From contig CM037789.1 of assembly GCA_021229015.1 (NCBI GenBank), forward strand, positions 33,120,346-33,184,345: a stretch of DNA of 64,000 nucleotides, read 5' to 3'. Below the pieces are notes generated by a model. That model did not search any database. It was given only the letters and a program-made list of their open reading frames with translations, and had not been told where the DNA came from. The position numbers were made by a program, and so were the translations under genes. Positions 1 to 9,871 of the stretch are shown in pieces. The stretch's first letter is position 1. Each line of letters starts with the position of its first letter. This stretch comes from Solen grandis (taxonomy: Eukaryota; Mollusca; Bivalvia; Adapedonta; Solenidae).

Positions 1-344
1 TTATATAACATATAGATCTAATTACTTTTTTCACCCAAATACCCTTGTGATTATGATAAATCAATTACATGTAATAACATATTAATTTTTAATTTATGAT
101 AACTCAGTGGTAGTGGTACTTTACTCCTCTTGCTTTTACCTTAAACATATATTTCGGAACATTTGACTTTTTACTGTCAAAACAAATATAAAACGGGAAA
201 GCTTAAATCCCTGTACGAGATTTATGAGATAATGTTGACAGTCGATGATCACGCGTATGACATTAGTTATTATATACATCTCAATTTAATAGAATCATAT
301 AATTTTATGTTACCGAAAATTATATAATTTCTATTACTTTTCAG
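1..344. other. Left edge, no gene seen
   Basis: AT-rich sequence with no recognisable exon on either strand. It ends in a pyrimidine-rich tract and a TTTTCAG splice acceptor (AG at 343-344), so it is probably intron of the gene that follows. The preceding exon or exons would lie to the left of the window. Confidence 0.5.
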
Positions 345-3059
345 GATTTGGAAAGTATTCTTTCCGAGCATTTTGGAAGAACTCCTTTGAACACACCGTT
401 TGGATCACAGGAGGTGGCAGATGAAGAACTGGTTGAAGAGGACGAGGAAGAACAAGTTGTCAGTGTAGAACAATGTGCCCATCAGTTTATCCAGCAAGAG
501 TGTCATGAAAGCTCGGGCAATGAATCTGATGATGTATTTGTTGACAATGAGGATGATGACTATGTGAAACTCAAAAAAGATGAAAGGAAGAAGGATGTTT
601 GTGTCGCCTGAGCTGCACAGCCAAGTTAACATTCAGTGATATGTATAAGCATATGCTTAATGTTAAAGAAATGGGAAGGGACGAAAAAGATATGTACATT
701 ATGGGTACACGTACTGACTGTGACAAAACTCATACGGTGAGAGGAAAGAAAAGAAAAAAGAGCAGACAACAGTTCATGTTTTCAGGACAACGGATATGCA
801 AAGCCCTCTTCATGTTACATGTAGTGTATAATGTTGGAAAGAAATGCCTAGCAAATATAATTACACACATGGATAAAAATGGAGCAGTGTCACATGGCAA
901 TGTTGGGAAAACATCTAAAAAAGCATTAACTTTTGAAACCATCAAGGCAACAGTGACGTTCATCATTAATTTCGCAGACATGCATGGTTTGCCACAACCA
1001 GCAGCCCCTCGAGGTCGCAACAACATGCCACCTATATACTTGCACTGTCAGACTACAAAAAAGTATTTACATGCAGAGTATCAAGCTTCAGCAGCTGATG
1101 GTGAACGGACAATGAAATATTCCACGTTTGTCAAAGTTTGGAATATCTGTGTACCACACATTCGCATAGCTTCTCCTCAAGATGACGTCTGTGCGACATG
1201 TGAGAAGCTTCGAAAGAAGGTGGCTGATGCCCGGGATGAAGAAGAGAAGCTGACATCTGCAAATGATCTGAAACAGCACATTATATCTGCACAGAAAGAG
1301 AGGGCTCTGTACAACCAGTGCATTCAGCGAGCATTACAAGATAATGATAATGGCATAACATATTGTCATTTGACATTTGATTTCTGCCAGAATGTGATCA
1401 TTCCACACCACGGTCGGCAAATGGGTCCTTTATATTTTACGTCTCCGCGTAAGATACATATATTTGGAGTACGTTTGGACTGGATTCCAAGGCAGCTTAA
1501 TTTCTTGATGGATGAGAATGAGACCATTGGTCAAGATGGCACATTAACTCATGGTCCAAATGCTGTCATCAGCATGCTCGACTGGGTGCTGGATACGTAC
1601 AGAACAGATGTGCCGACATGTGCCTTCCATGCAGATAATTGTCCAGGTAAACAATGAGCAGAATTTAAATTCTTAAATTTATTTAATACATATAAGTTAT
1701 TGTATACATAGAATACTTATATTAAATTTTAACGTTCTATACATGAAATTACATAATGATGAAACGTTACAATATCAATATCATATATAAAATTATAAAT
1801 GATATGAATTTCATTTAATACTTTTCCCCCCTTTTTTTGCTAATACATGAATATTATTTATACTATAGAGACAATGTTGAGTTTGTTACGTGTTGATAAA
1901 GAAAGTATGCTATAATTAGATAACGTGATATGCTTTTTAACTCCATGCAAAAATTAAATCTACATTTCCAGGACAAAATAAGAACCGTTATGTCCTCGGA
2001 TACTTTGCATGGAGAGTAATGACCGGCCGACATCAGCTGATTGAGTACATGATGCAGATACCTGGACATGCTCGGTGCAGAATCGACGGGGGCTTTGGTC
2101 AAATCAAACAGTTATATAGACGCACAGACTGTGACTCTGTTGATCAGCTAGAAGATGTAGTTAACTGTTCAGCAGAGACCAATGAGGCCGTACGGTACCC
2201 AGCCTGGCAGTGGCGAGATTGGAAGAGCTTTCTTGAACAAGTCATTCGCCCCATCAAAGGCCTAAGGTATTATTTAAAATAATAATAATATTAATAATAA
2301 AAAATAAACATCAATTGCAAACAAGTTATCACAACTTAAATCAACCTCGATAGCTCTGGCGGCGGCTATGTGGTCATCTAAATGGGAGGAAACCCACTTC
2401 TTTCGATGGGTGATCACTGTGCCCTTTCATGTACGTGACAAGGAATCGAACCAGGCCGAATTGTTGAGAAGCGAAGTGCGTTAACACTAAGCTATCCAGG
2501 CACAAGTAATATTTCAATGATTTTAATGCCGTCAGTTGTTTTTTTTACATATTTATTTGTACCAAATATACGCCAGAACGCACCATTTTTTTATGGGGAT
2601 GCCCCACCCCTTCCCCCCCCCCCCCGGTTGGCCAACACATTAATTAAAACCAAGCTACGCATGTCCCTGGACATTTAGCTGTTCATTTATTTTTTTATCA
2701 CAATCTGAATGATTTTAATATTTATACCTTAATCATAATTCATTGTTTATAGATATGTATAATTATTCTCGTGGTTTTTATCACTGTTGTCATGGTTACA
2801 TTCCATTTTCAGGACATTCCAGTACTTTCGATTTTCTGCTGAAACCCCGGGTATGGTAACAGTGAGGAAGGAACGTGATGGGGAGGAGACATCAATTCTT
2901 ATGATGAAGTCACCAACGCATGTGTTTGACGACACCCTGCCTGACATCATCCCGGCCCGCGGTCTCAGTCGCCAGCGTCAGTCGTACCTGTACAAGGCTG
3001 TTCGACCGTTTGTCCGTCCATGTTTCCAGGATGTGACATGTCCACAACCGGACTATTGA
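345..3059 (+). CDS. DUF7869-type transposase-like protein, 3 visible exons, 5' incomplete, one frame break
   Basis: Exons read as 345-1646, 1972-2266 and 2813-3059 (stop TGA), joined by GT-AG introns that keep frame exactly. The protein has an acidic N-terminal stretch (residues from about 345-590), a Cys/Lys-rich segment, then a core with TFDFCQN, AFHADNCPGQNKN (split by intron 1) and RIDGGFGQIK, and a C-terminus with FRFSAETPG and LSRQRQSYLY. These match the invertebrate DUF7869 family as I know it. The spaced Asp residues suggest an RNase H-like transposase fold, which is inference. Around 600-605 the frame shifts: the bases read TGTGT where a single TGT would keep both halves open, so a 2-bp GT duplication, real or a sequencing error, breaks the gene. 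The exon opens at an acceptor, so the true start is upstream. The cellular function is unknown; it may be a transposon gene or a domesticated copy. Confidence 0.8.
2345..2505 (-). mobile_element. tRNA-derived SINE in intron 2
   Basis: On the minus strand a Pol III-like A box (about 2481-2497, TAGCTTAGTG) lies upstream of a perfect B box (GGTTCGATTCC, plus positions 2442-2452). A body containing GTGGGTTTCCTCC, a stretch I associate with mollusc SINEs, follows. It cannot be a functional tRNA because the acceptor stem does not pair and the body continues well past the B box. It sits inside the second intron of the DUF7869-type gene, in antisense orientation. Confidence 0.75.
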
Positions 3060-3509
3060 CTGTGCAATGTCTTACAGTGTGGTTATATTTGCTGTAGAAA
3101 CTTGTCATTAGATTTAAAGTTTAACCAGGATTAATATTACATCGACCCGTTCTATGGTTGCTAAGCAACATTACTTTTGCCTTTGTTTCACATTACTCAA
3201 TATGAGTTAAATATTTTACTAGGTGTTTGTTAACACTCATGTTATGAGTTCAATTGATCACTTCAATGTTCCTTAATAATGATATATAGTTGTGTGTATA
3301 CAATATATGAACCAAGAAAAGGTTTGGATGTGCAGGACAGGACATTCACGTGACAGTAGGTTATTTTGAATGTGCATATCTTCGGAATTTGTAAGGATAA
3401 AAAGAAAATTCTTTCATTTTATGAAACAGAAATAAATACATTTTCATAATTTGCAAAAAACTCAAATTTGATATTTTTGTCATTTAGACCCCTTTTCCCA
3501 GATCGCGGC
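3060..3509 (+). other. Probable 3' UTR and spacer of the DUF7869-type gene
   Basis: Non-coding AT-rich sequence after the stop codon. An AATAAA at 3431-3436 is a candidate polyadenylation signal about 370 bases downstream of the stop. No other feature is visible. Confidence 0.4.
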
Positions 3510-4056
3510 CCATATATATTTAGTCATAGTGACCTTGACCTTGATCCATTTTCTAATATATTTTAGTCATAGTGATCTTGACCTTGATCCATTTTCCAAT
3601 ATATTTTAGTCATAGTGATCTTGACCTTGTCCTTTTTACCTGAAAAGCAACCCAACATTCCTCTTACCATAAGCTATTTACCTATAAAATATGAATGCTA
3701 TACCTTCATTTTTACCCAAGTTATTGAGCGGAAATGAAAAATCTATTTTTACCATTGTGACCTTGACCTTGACCGATTTACCTGAAAAGCAATCCAACCT
3801 TCCTCTTCCATAAGTATCTACCTATTAAATATAATGTTACCTTATTTTTACCCAAGTTATCGAGCAGAAACAAAAAATCTATTTTTAACCATTGTGACCT
3901 TGACCTTGACCCAATTAACCTGAAAAGCAATCCCAACCTTCCTCTTCTCATAAGGTATCTACCCATCAAATATAATTGCTATATCTAAATTCTAACTTAA
4001 GTTATTGAGCGGAAACGAAAGTTTGACGCCCGCCCGCCCAACGACGTTCGGCATTC
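3510..4056. repeat. Nested tandem repeats with GACCTTGACC motifs
   Basis: Two periodicities are visible. A 43-bp unit beginning TAGTCATAGTGA recurs at 3521, 3564 and 3607. It is followed by a unit of about 140 bp marked by ACCTGAAAAGCAA at about 3638, 3780 and 3918. Each unit carries direct TGACCTTGACC half-site motifs. The block ends in a GCGGAAACGAAAG / CGCCCGCCCGCCC stretch. It is typical bivalve intergenic repeat material, and the open frames crossing it are not genes. Confidence 0.75.
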
Positions 4057-4128
4057 TAATAACCAGGTTTCAACTAGTTGAAAACCTGGTTAAAAAATGT
4101 CTGCTTATATATGCTGCTGTCATTAAAG

Positions 4129-4370
4129 TTAACCCTTTCCCTCATAGAGGACACCATGAAAAGACCTATGCAAACAGCATAAAACCAGATCAGCCTGCGA
4201 GTAACTCGCAGGCTGATCAGGTTTTATGCTGTTCGCTGCTCCTCAGTGGTCTGGAAATGAGGATTTTACAATTAAATTTGGTAAGGTTTGAGTTTGGCTT
4301 TCTACAGATAGGGCTTTATGTGGTACCTATTGAGTGCTTCAAAATGAGTCTATATGAGGGAAAGGGTTAA
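4129..4370. mobile_element. piggyBac-like MITE with TTAA ends and a central hairpin
   Basis: A 242-bp element whose first 18 and last 18 bases are perfect inverted repeats (TTAACCCTTTCCCTCATA at 4129-4146 against 4353-4370). If the outer TTAA is the duplicated target site, the inverted repeat proper begins CCCTTT, which fits the piggyBac superfamily (TTAA target, CCY start). Inside, 4175-4231 forms a near-perfect hairpin: arms 4188-4202 and 4204-4218 pair fully around one base, and outer arms 4175-4186 and 4220-4231 extend the stem. It has no transposase, so it is non-autonomous. Confidence 0.8.
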
Positions 4371-5352
4371 AGTGATAGATATAAAAATTCAAAATGAAAA
4401 AAATCTCTTCTTTCAATAATGGACACTTACATCTCACTGACTTTAAAAAGTAATGAGTCGAATAGGCTTTACTTAAAAGATTAAACCCAAAACAATGTCA
4501 CTTAATTTTCTTCATTGTGCTTGTCCTCAAAAGATCAAAAGATGTATCAATGCTTCCTAATGACACAGATCAATTCAGCTGAGTTCCTGAAAGTGATAGG
4601 AGATGAGAGTCAAGGTGGTTAAATTAGCTACTGAACATCTAATTATCACCAGCTGTTTCAAATCTCCAATCAATTCCTGGTTAACAACTTTGTAGAAGCT
4701 GTAGAGAAAAATCAATGCTACTACCTCTATTACCAGCAATATTGAATGTTAACTTGACTTCCTATGACTGAAATTTCTCTTGGTTACAAGCAAAAAGTTA
4801 GGTAGCAAAATTATACAACACTTGAACTAGAAATGAGGTTATGTTGTGTCAATTTCAAAGATTTATATGTGCAGGGTATTTACAGAGTTGCATGGGCATT
4901 CACTTTATGGGTACCAGCCAAAATGGCCTGTGCTAATTTTGGCTACTGCAGATAGTCTCAACCATTGAGACATGTTTTTTTTGCACTTTGAGTCTACACA
5001 TGTGAGAGACATCAAGCTTGAATTCTCCCCCTGCAGGTGTTTTACAGCCAAGACCTGATCACTATCAACGTAAGTCTTCCATTTTTAAGTCTATAAATTT
5101 ATAGGCTAGCTGCACTGAAAGGATGCCGGTTTGACTCTTGAATAAAGTTACAGGTTGAGATCTACAGAAATGTTGCTGCATTCAGCAACAAGTTGTATAG
5201 TGAGGCTAGATGGACAAGCACGCCAAATTCACTGCTCTTCGAGATTATTATGTGGAAGAAATCATGGCGTTAGTTTGACATCAAAATGACATCATTAAAA
5301 ATTTCTTGCATATTGTAATGCTCTAAATTAGCATTACTATGTGAAATTGTTT
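4371..5352. other. Intergenic, nothing recognised
   Basis: AT-rich sequence without convincing exons. A 34-base stretch at about 5035-5068 lies between a CTGCAG acceptor and a GTAAG donor, but it is too short and unsupported to call. Confidence 0.4.
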
Positions 5353-5405
5353 TAATTATTTCTAATTTTGTAACTGTGTCACAGTTACAAAATTAGAAAT
5401 AATTA
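5353..5405. repeat. Perfect palindrome, 26-bp arms, 1-base loop
   Basis: Bases 5353-5378 are the exact reverse complement of 5380-5405, separated by a single T at 5379. The arms contain CTAATTTTGTAACTGTG and its complement. It would extrude as an almost loopless cruciform. It may be the core of a foldback MITE or a small inverted-duplication artefact. Confidence 0.9.
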
Positions 5406-6092
5406 CACAGTGACATCATTTTCAATATATTTTCATTGGATGTTTTATGTTGTTTAGCCTTAAACTTATCCAGGAAAATAAATTTTAGAAGCTGACCCGG
5501 TGAAAGCTGAAAGAGTTGGGAAGAATAAAGAGATTGAAGGACCCAACTGCAGAGTTGTGTTAATATTACCTTCCTCTTCCTCTCCGAGTTACTCTAGAAA
5601 TAGCAGAACTCTACAAACTTTCTTAGCTTCCCATAATTATAATATCCCATCAAACTTCCTAAGTGACTGAGGAAATTTGACAAAACCATTCTTAAAGTTG
5701 TCTGAGCAGATTAGTCTCTTTCATCATAGTTTTTTCCATACCTGAACAGTAAAATTGTGATAATAAAAGGACTGATGGAGATAAATGAAACTCTTGGATT
5801 AGAGCTGGGAACAGAGGTTTGGAACTGTACCATGGTAGACCATGTACCACAATATACAGCACAAAATATTCAAGGACTATTGTTGAAGACCATTTTCATA
5901 TATCAAAAATTTTGCATAGGAAAACATGGCCATTATTGGTTATGAGAATATTTTAAATTAATTTTTTTCTAATATTTAAATGAAAACTGATACATTTATA
6001 TCATATCTACGCAGGTTTTTGATGTTGTTAAACAATTGAACTATCAGTAACAACAAAATTATTGAAAATTTGTATTTGTTCATTTCCGCAAT
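5406..6092. other. Intergenic, nothing recognised
   Basis: No convincing coding or repeat signal. A 62-codon open frame at 5757-5945 has no family resemblance or splice context and is not called. Confidence 0.4.
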
Positions 6093-6174
6093 ATGGGAAC
6101 AACGGAAGTACCAGTATTATTTGTCCTTGTACTGGTTTGTACTATGACAAGCTGCTTTGGACCGTGGTTAACCG
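6093..6174 (+). CDS. Candidate signal-peptide first exon of a secreted protein
   Basis: An ATG at 6093 opens 27 codons plus one base, ending at a good donor (CCG then GTAAAA at 6175). The peptide has a short polar start, then a hydrophobic core VPVLFVLVLVCTM, and a small/Cys region (TSCFG) resembling a signal-peptidase site. This is the usual form of a first coding exon of a secreted or type I membrane protein. I could not find a following exon. The hypothetical transcript would run through the opposite-strand guanylate kinase exon. It may be chance, so confidence is low. Confidence 0.28.
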
Positions 6175-6336
6175 GTAAAATCATGCACCTCTATATCTTG
6201 GATACTTATTAATTGGAAGTAATAGTAGAAGTCCTGAAAGGAATGGGTATAAACTTCAAATAAAACACGTTGTTTCAAATAATGACTAAAACAAATTTTT
6301 CCAACAGAGACACGTAATTATATTTTAAGTACTTAC

Positions 6337-6448
6337 GCGAAACACTGAACTCAAAGCATCCTGGGTACTCCTTGAAGAGCTTCTGCAACAAGGTGCTCTT
6401 TCCGCTGCCCGAGGGTCCGCTGATCACCACAGGTCGGTACTGGGACAT
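6337..6448 (-). CDS. GUK1: Guanylate kinase, first coding exon (partial gene)
   Basis: The minus-strand exon starts after a TGTTGCAG acceptor (exon 6459 down to 6337), with ATG at 6448-6446, and ends at a GTAAGT donor (6336-6331). It encodes 37 residues plus one base: a short N-terminus, then [20 protein letters not shown] with the P-loop GPSGSGKST at about residues 11-19, and EFSVS at the exon end. Length, P-loop position and the terminal FSVS agree with animal guanylate kinase, which phosphorylates GMP to GDP in the cytosol. The GMP-binding, lid and C-terminal exons should lie at lower coordinates; I did not find them between 3,060 and 6,337, so they may be beyond the window or absent. A decayed copy cannot be excluded, but the exon itself is intact. 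Confidence 0.85.
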
Positions 6449-6459
6449 GGTTCGCTGGG

Positions 6460-6881
6460 CTGCAACACACACTCACATGTAACCTATCACCATTACGGGA
6501 GTCTAAAAACTGAAACAATCATCACTTGGAGTTGGATACATGTCATCTTAAAATATATTGTATTTTACAATAAAAACCCATGTATAGTGTGCAACCAAAA
6601 AATTTGAGTTTCAAAACCTTAGAAATATATATATATTTTAATTTTCTTATATGAGCAAACAGAGGAGCTGTCTGATCTGAATCTTCTCCGTTTGCTAATG
6701 TGTCAAAATGAATCTATATGAAGTGTACGGTTATTTTTTTCCAACTTGAACTAATTTACAACATTTAAAAAGACTACTGTCAGAATTTAAGTCAGAACAC
6801 TTGCCTGAAATTATACATGTGTACAATATCTTATTTATTTTTCTATCATAATTTCCATGGAGGTTTTCTTTGTAAACAGTA
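6460..6881. other. Upstream intron/flank of guanylate kinase, nothing else seen
   Basis: AT-rich, with a short (AT)n tract near 6628. An acceptor next to 6460 implies that a 5' non-coding exon of the guanylate kinase gene lies further right; I cannot locate it. Confidence 0.4.
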
Positions 6882-7157
6882 TTAACCCTTACCCTACTGG
6901 AACCGTAAGTGCTAACCTTTGCCACCAGTAAAGAGCCAGGCCAGCCTGCACGGATCCCTTACCCTAGTGGAACCCTAAGTGCTAACCTTTGCCACTAGTA
7001 AAGAGCCAGGCCAGCCAGAACATCCGTGCAGGCTGGCCTAGCTCTTTGCTGTTGGCTGACCAACTACAAGTTTTCAACTTGTTATCCCTAAAATTGATAA
7101 TGGACTTCCAAAAAAGGTGCTGGCTAACCTTTGAAAATTCAGCAGGTTAAGGGTTAA
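6882..7157. mobile_element. Second TTAA-ended MITE, with an internal 70-bp duplication
   Basis: The element is bounded by TTAACCCTTA at 6882 and TAAGGGTTAA ending at 7157, a shorter inverted repeat than the 4.1-kb MITE but with the same TTAA-CCCTT start. The left arm is tandemly duplicated with a 70-bp period (6886-6955 and 6956-7025). AAAGAGCCAGGCCAGCCTGC of the first copy (from 6930) pairs with the right arm 7022-7047 (CTGGCCTAGCTCTTT part), giving a large hairpin. It is non-coding and piggyBac-like by its ends. Confidence 0.7.
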
Positions 7158-9604
7158 TTTTTTTTTTGGAATTCTGTTTAATATTTTTCCATTAAACAAG
7201 TAATTTTCAATTACATTAAATGTACTATCAATCTTCAGGGTGTATATGTGTGTTTATAAAAGTAGCCACGAAACAAAATTCTTAGAATTTGAATTAATCA
7301 AACCTTTCTTGTAATGATTACAACTAAAAGTTTACTATAATGCTAATTATATACAAATATTAAGAATTTGTTTCGCAGCTTTATTAACGTCTTAGAAATG
7401 ACCGGAGAGTAAATAAGAACAATATGCATCTGGACCATATGGAAAATTGGGTTATCAAACTTTATGCAAAATATGTTATCCACTATAAATAAAGACTTTA
7501 AATACTTACTTACTAAAATCCGAAAGTAACTTAAAAGTTGATCTGGTTTTAATACCATTATGGGTCAAATAAATGATTCATCTCAGGGCTCTCCTTTGAC
7601 TAGGGAGTTAGGGTTTTTCCCTTTAAGTTTAAGAAATGGTGCTTTTTGATGCTGGAAAATTAATGGTTATTGGGGTCAAATTCACATTACAATTATCGAA
7701 AAGGAAAATATTTTCAAAATCCTCAAAATATATTTCGTTCTTTTTACAATTTTGGAATCTTTTGTTGACCCCTGAGTTTCATTAACTTACTGGAGAACCT
7801 GAAAGGGACTTCAGTATTCTGAGAAACCTTTTTTTTAATTACCAATAATTTTTAACTGTTAAGACACTATATCAACCAATTCTTTTGCTCTTGCTAATTT
7901 TTATTCAGACTAATGTGTTTATTTATTCACAGCTTAATCCAGACAACAAACAAATCTGTTTACACAAGTTCTCTTTCGTATTTGCCAAGTGGTTAAGCAA
8001 CAACTAACAGTAACTGTAATCCAATAAACCTACAAATAACTGAACTGAATACTGACAAAACAGTCATCAAGGTAAAGGAGTAAATATTTATTTCAAATGA
8101 GAACGAGTACCATCTTGCACCATTCCGAAGATAGTATTACAGTCTCAAAAAATTATGATTTTGGTTTTAGAATAAGCCAAATGCCTTACAATGTTATAGA
8201 TCTTTACTGTGTTAATAAAAAAATACTAGTACTCAAAAGTCCAATAAACATAAAAGCACACATTTCAACAAGCTCTAAGAACACTTAAACAGGGACAAGT
8301 TGCTCTTACAATAAGTTGCAACCTTTAATTTATTTGTTTCCTTTGGGGTCTCATAATGCAGTGCTTTTTTCAGGTTTTTTGGGAATAAGGCCCCTGCCAA
8401 ATTTGGGATTAATTTTAATGGTAAAATTAAACAATTAGGAAAATAAGTCATCAAATCGATGAAAGTGGGAAATTTGACACATTGAAATTCATACAATTAG
8501 TTCACTTAAAAATCATAAAAACAAACTTTTCATCAAGAACCTTCAGTTTTATTCAATCATGAATGTAGAATTTTACCTACAAGAAATGTTTATGTATGGT
8601 AAACAAAATAGATTTGACAGCAATTTACTTGGAAAATATTTGTAAAAACATATATTTCTTGGCTTTGGGAAATTTTTTCATGATTGGGAAAAAATAGGAT
8701 TGGGAATGGGGCCTTTATTCGGCCCCGTGGGATACCTGAAAAAAAACAACCTGTAATGCAACTATTTTAACGAAAACATTGTTTGCAAGATGGTGTCAAA
8801 CATAGAGACTTAAATCTTCCATTAAAACAAATGTCAGTAAGATCATGATCCACTGTTTTTTTTTTATAAATATACTGGCTTTTACAGGTAGTTTCCTCTT
8901 GCCAAAAACTGACATTTTTTCCTAAAATAACTTTCTTTTTTCCCAATAATATAGCTTTTTTCCCCCCTAAAAAGAAATAATTCATGTAAATTTAATGACA
9001 TCTGTGTTAATCTTATAATTTTGATATTGATTTGAAACTTTCTAAAAACAGATACCACCTATATTTCTAGGTAAATGTTTTGTTAATTTAAAACTTTTTC
9101 ATCATCTTATGATTTCCCATTTTTTGATTTATGACACTAATTTTCCCAATAAGAAAACCACAGGTTGTAATAAAAGTCTAAAGAAAAAATCACTGATCCA
9201 TACATTCATCTGGCACATGATTACAAATTTTCAAAACTCTCAATAGCACAATTTAAACACTTTCAGGGTTTAATATATACATTTTCATTTTGGGGACATG
9301 TGTCCCCTCGAATATATATTTGAATTAGGGGTCATTTGAAATTTTAGGGGGACATGCTTGCAGCTAGGTAATAATAATTATAAAGCTTAACTGTTTAGTT
9401 CAACAATTTATGATCTGCTTTATCATCTTACAGTAAACTTGAATGACAAATGTCAATTTAATATTATATACATGTACCACTAACCATGATCAGGTTAAAT
9501 GGATTAACAAATGATACATTTGTTTTGCATCAATGCATGGCTTGCATTTCATAGTCCCGTCTGTTTTGTCAAGAAATACCCAGGTAAATCGTTTCAATCA
9601 TTCG
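7158..9604. other. Intergenic with one weak inverted-repeat element
   Basis: No supported gene. At about 8340-8770 the motif TTTTTTCAGGT near ATAATGCAGTG is mirrored by ACCTGAAAAAAA near CCTGTAATGCA, enclosing GGGAATAAGGCCCC and GGGGCCTTTATTC in opposite orientation. This suggests a decayed element of about 430 bp with inverted ends. The remainder is unremarkable AT-rich sequence. Confidence 0.4.
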
Positions 9605-9871
9605 TCACAAAAGCCTCGTTGGAACAGTCTTTATTCTCTTAGCTGATGGACTATCAGGCTCAGCAACAGTAACTTCGCTTGATGACAAATCTGGGTAATT
9701 AGATGGATCAGGACGATCGGCATTGTCCGTTTCCAAGTTCTCTTTTGAAAAGAAAAACTTAAGATTCCGCTGCGTCATTGTTGCAGCATTTGCGACGATC
9801 CGAATGACGTTGTTATGCAACAACTCTCCATCAATGGTTGGGACTAAGTTGTACAGAACGTATCGGAACAT
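9605..9871 (-). CDS. Uncharacterised 88-residue protein or terminal exon
   Basis: A minus-strand open frame with ATG at 9871 and stop TGA at 9605. Its base composition is noticeably richer in G+C than the flanks and its codon use looks coding. It begins MFRYVLYNLVPTIDGELL, has a mixed hydrophobic/basic middle (NNVIRIVANAATM), an acidic Pro/Ser-rich stretch, and a C-terminal SPSAKRIK that could be a nuclear-localisation and proline-directed phosphorylation site. I do not recognise the family. It could be a complete single-exon gene or the first or last exon of a larger one; no obvious TATA or polyA signal settles this. Confidence 0.5.
   Translation of the reverse strand: MFRYVLYNLVPTIDGELLHNNVIRIVANAATMTQRNLKFFFSKENLETDNADRPDPSNYPDLSSSEVTVAEPDSPSAKRIKTVPTRLL

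Noticed and set aside
2345..2505. tRNA gene on the minus strand
   Set aside because: A and B boxes are present but no acceptor stem pairs, and the sequence continues as a SINE body.
4005..4370. 121-codon plus-strand open frame
   Set aside because: It runs exactly through the MITE at 4129-4370 and its palindrome; the peptide reflects inverted-repeat DNA.
5033..5068. 34-base micro-exon between CTGCAG and GTAAG
   Set aside because: No partner exons or recognisable peptide; chance splice signals are common in this AT-rich DNA.
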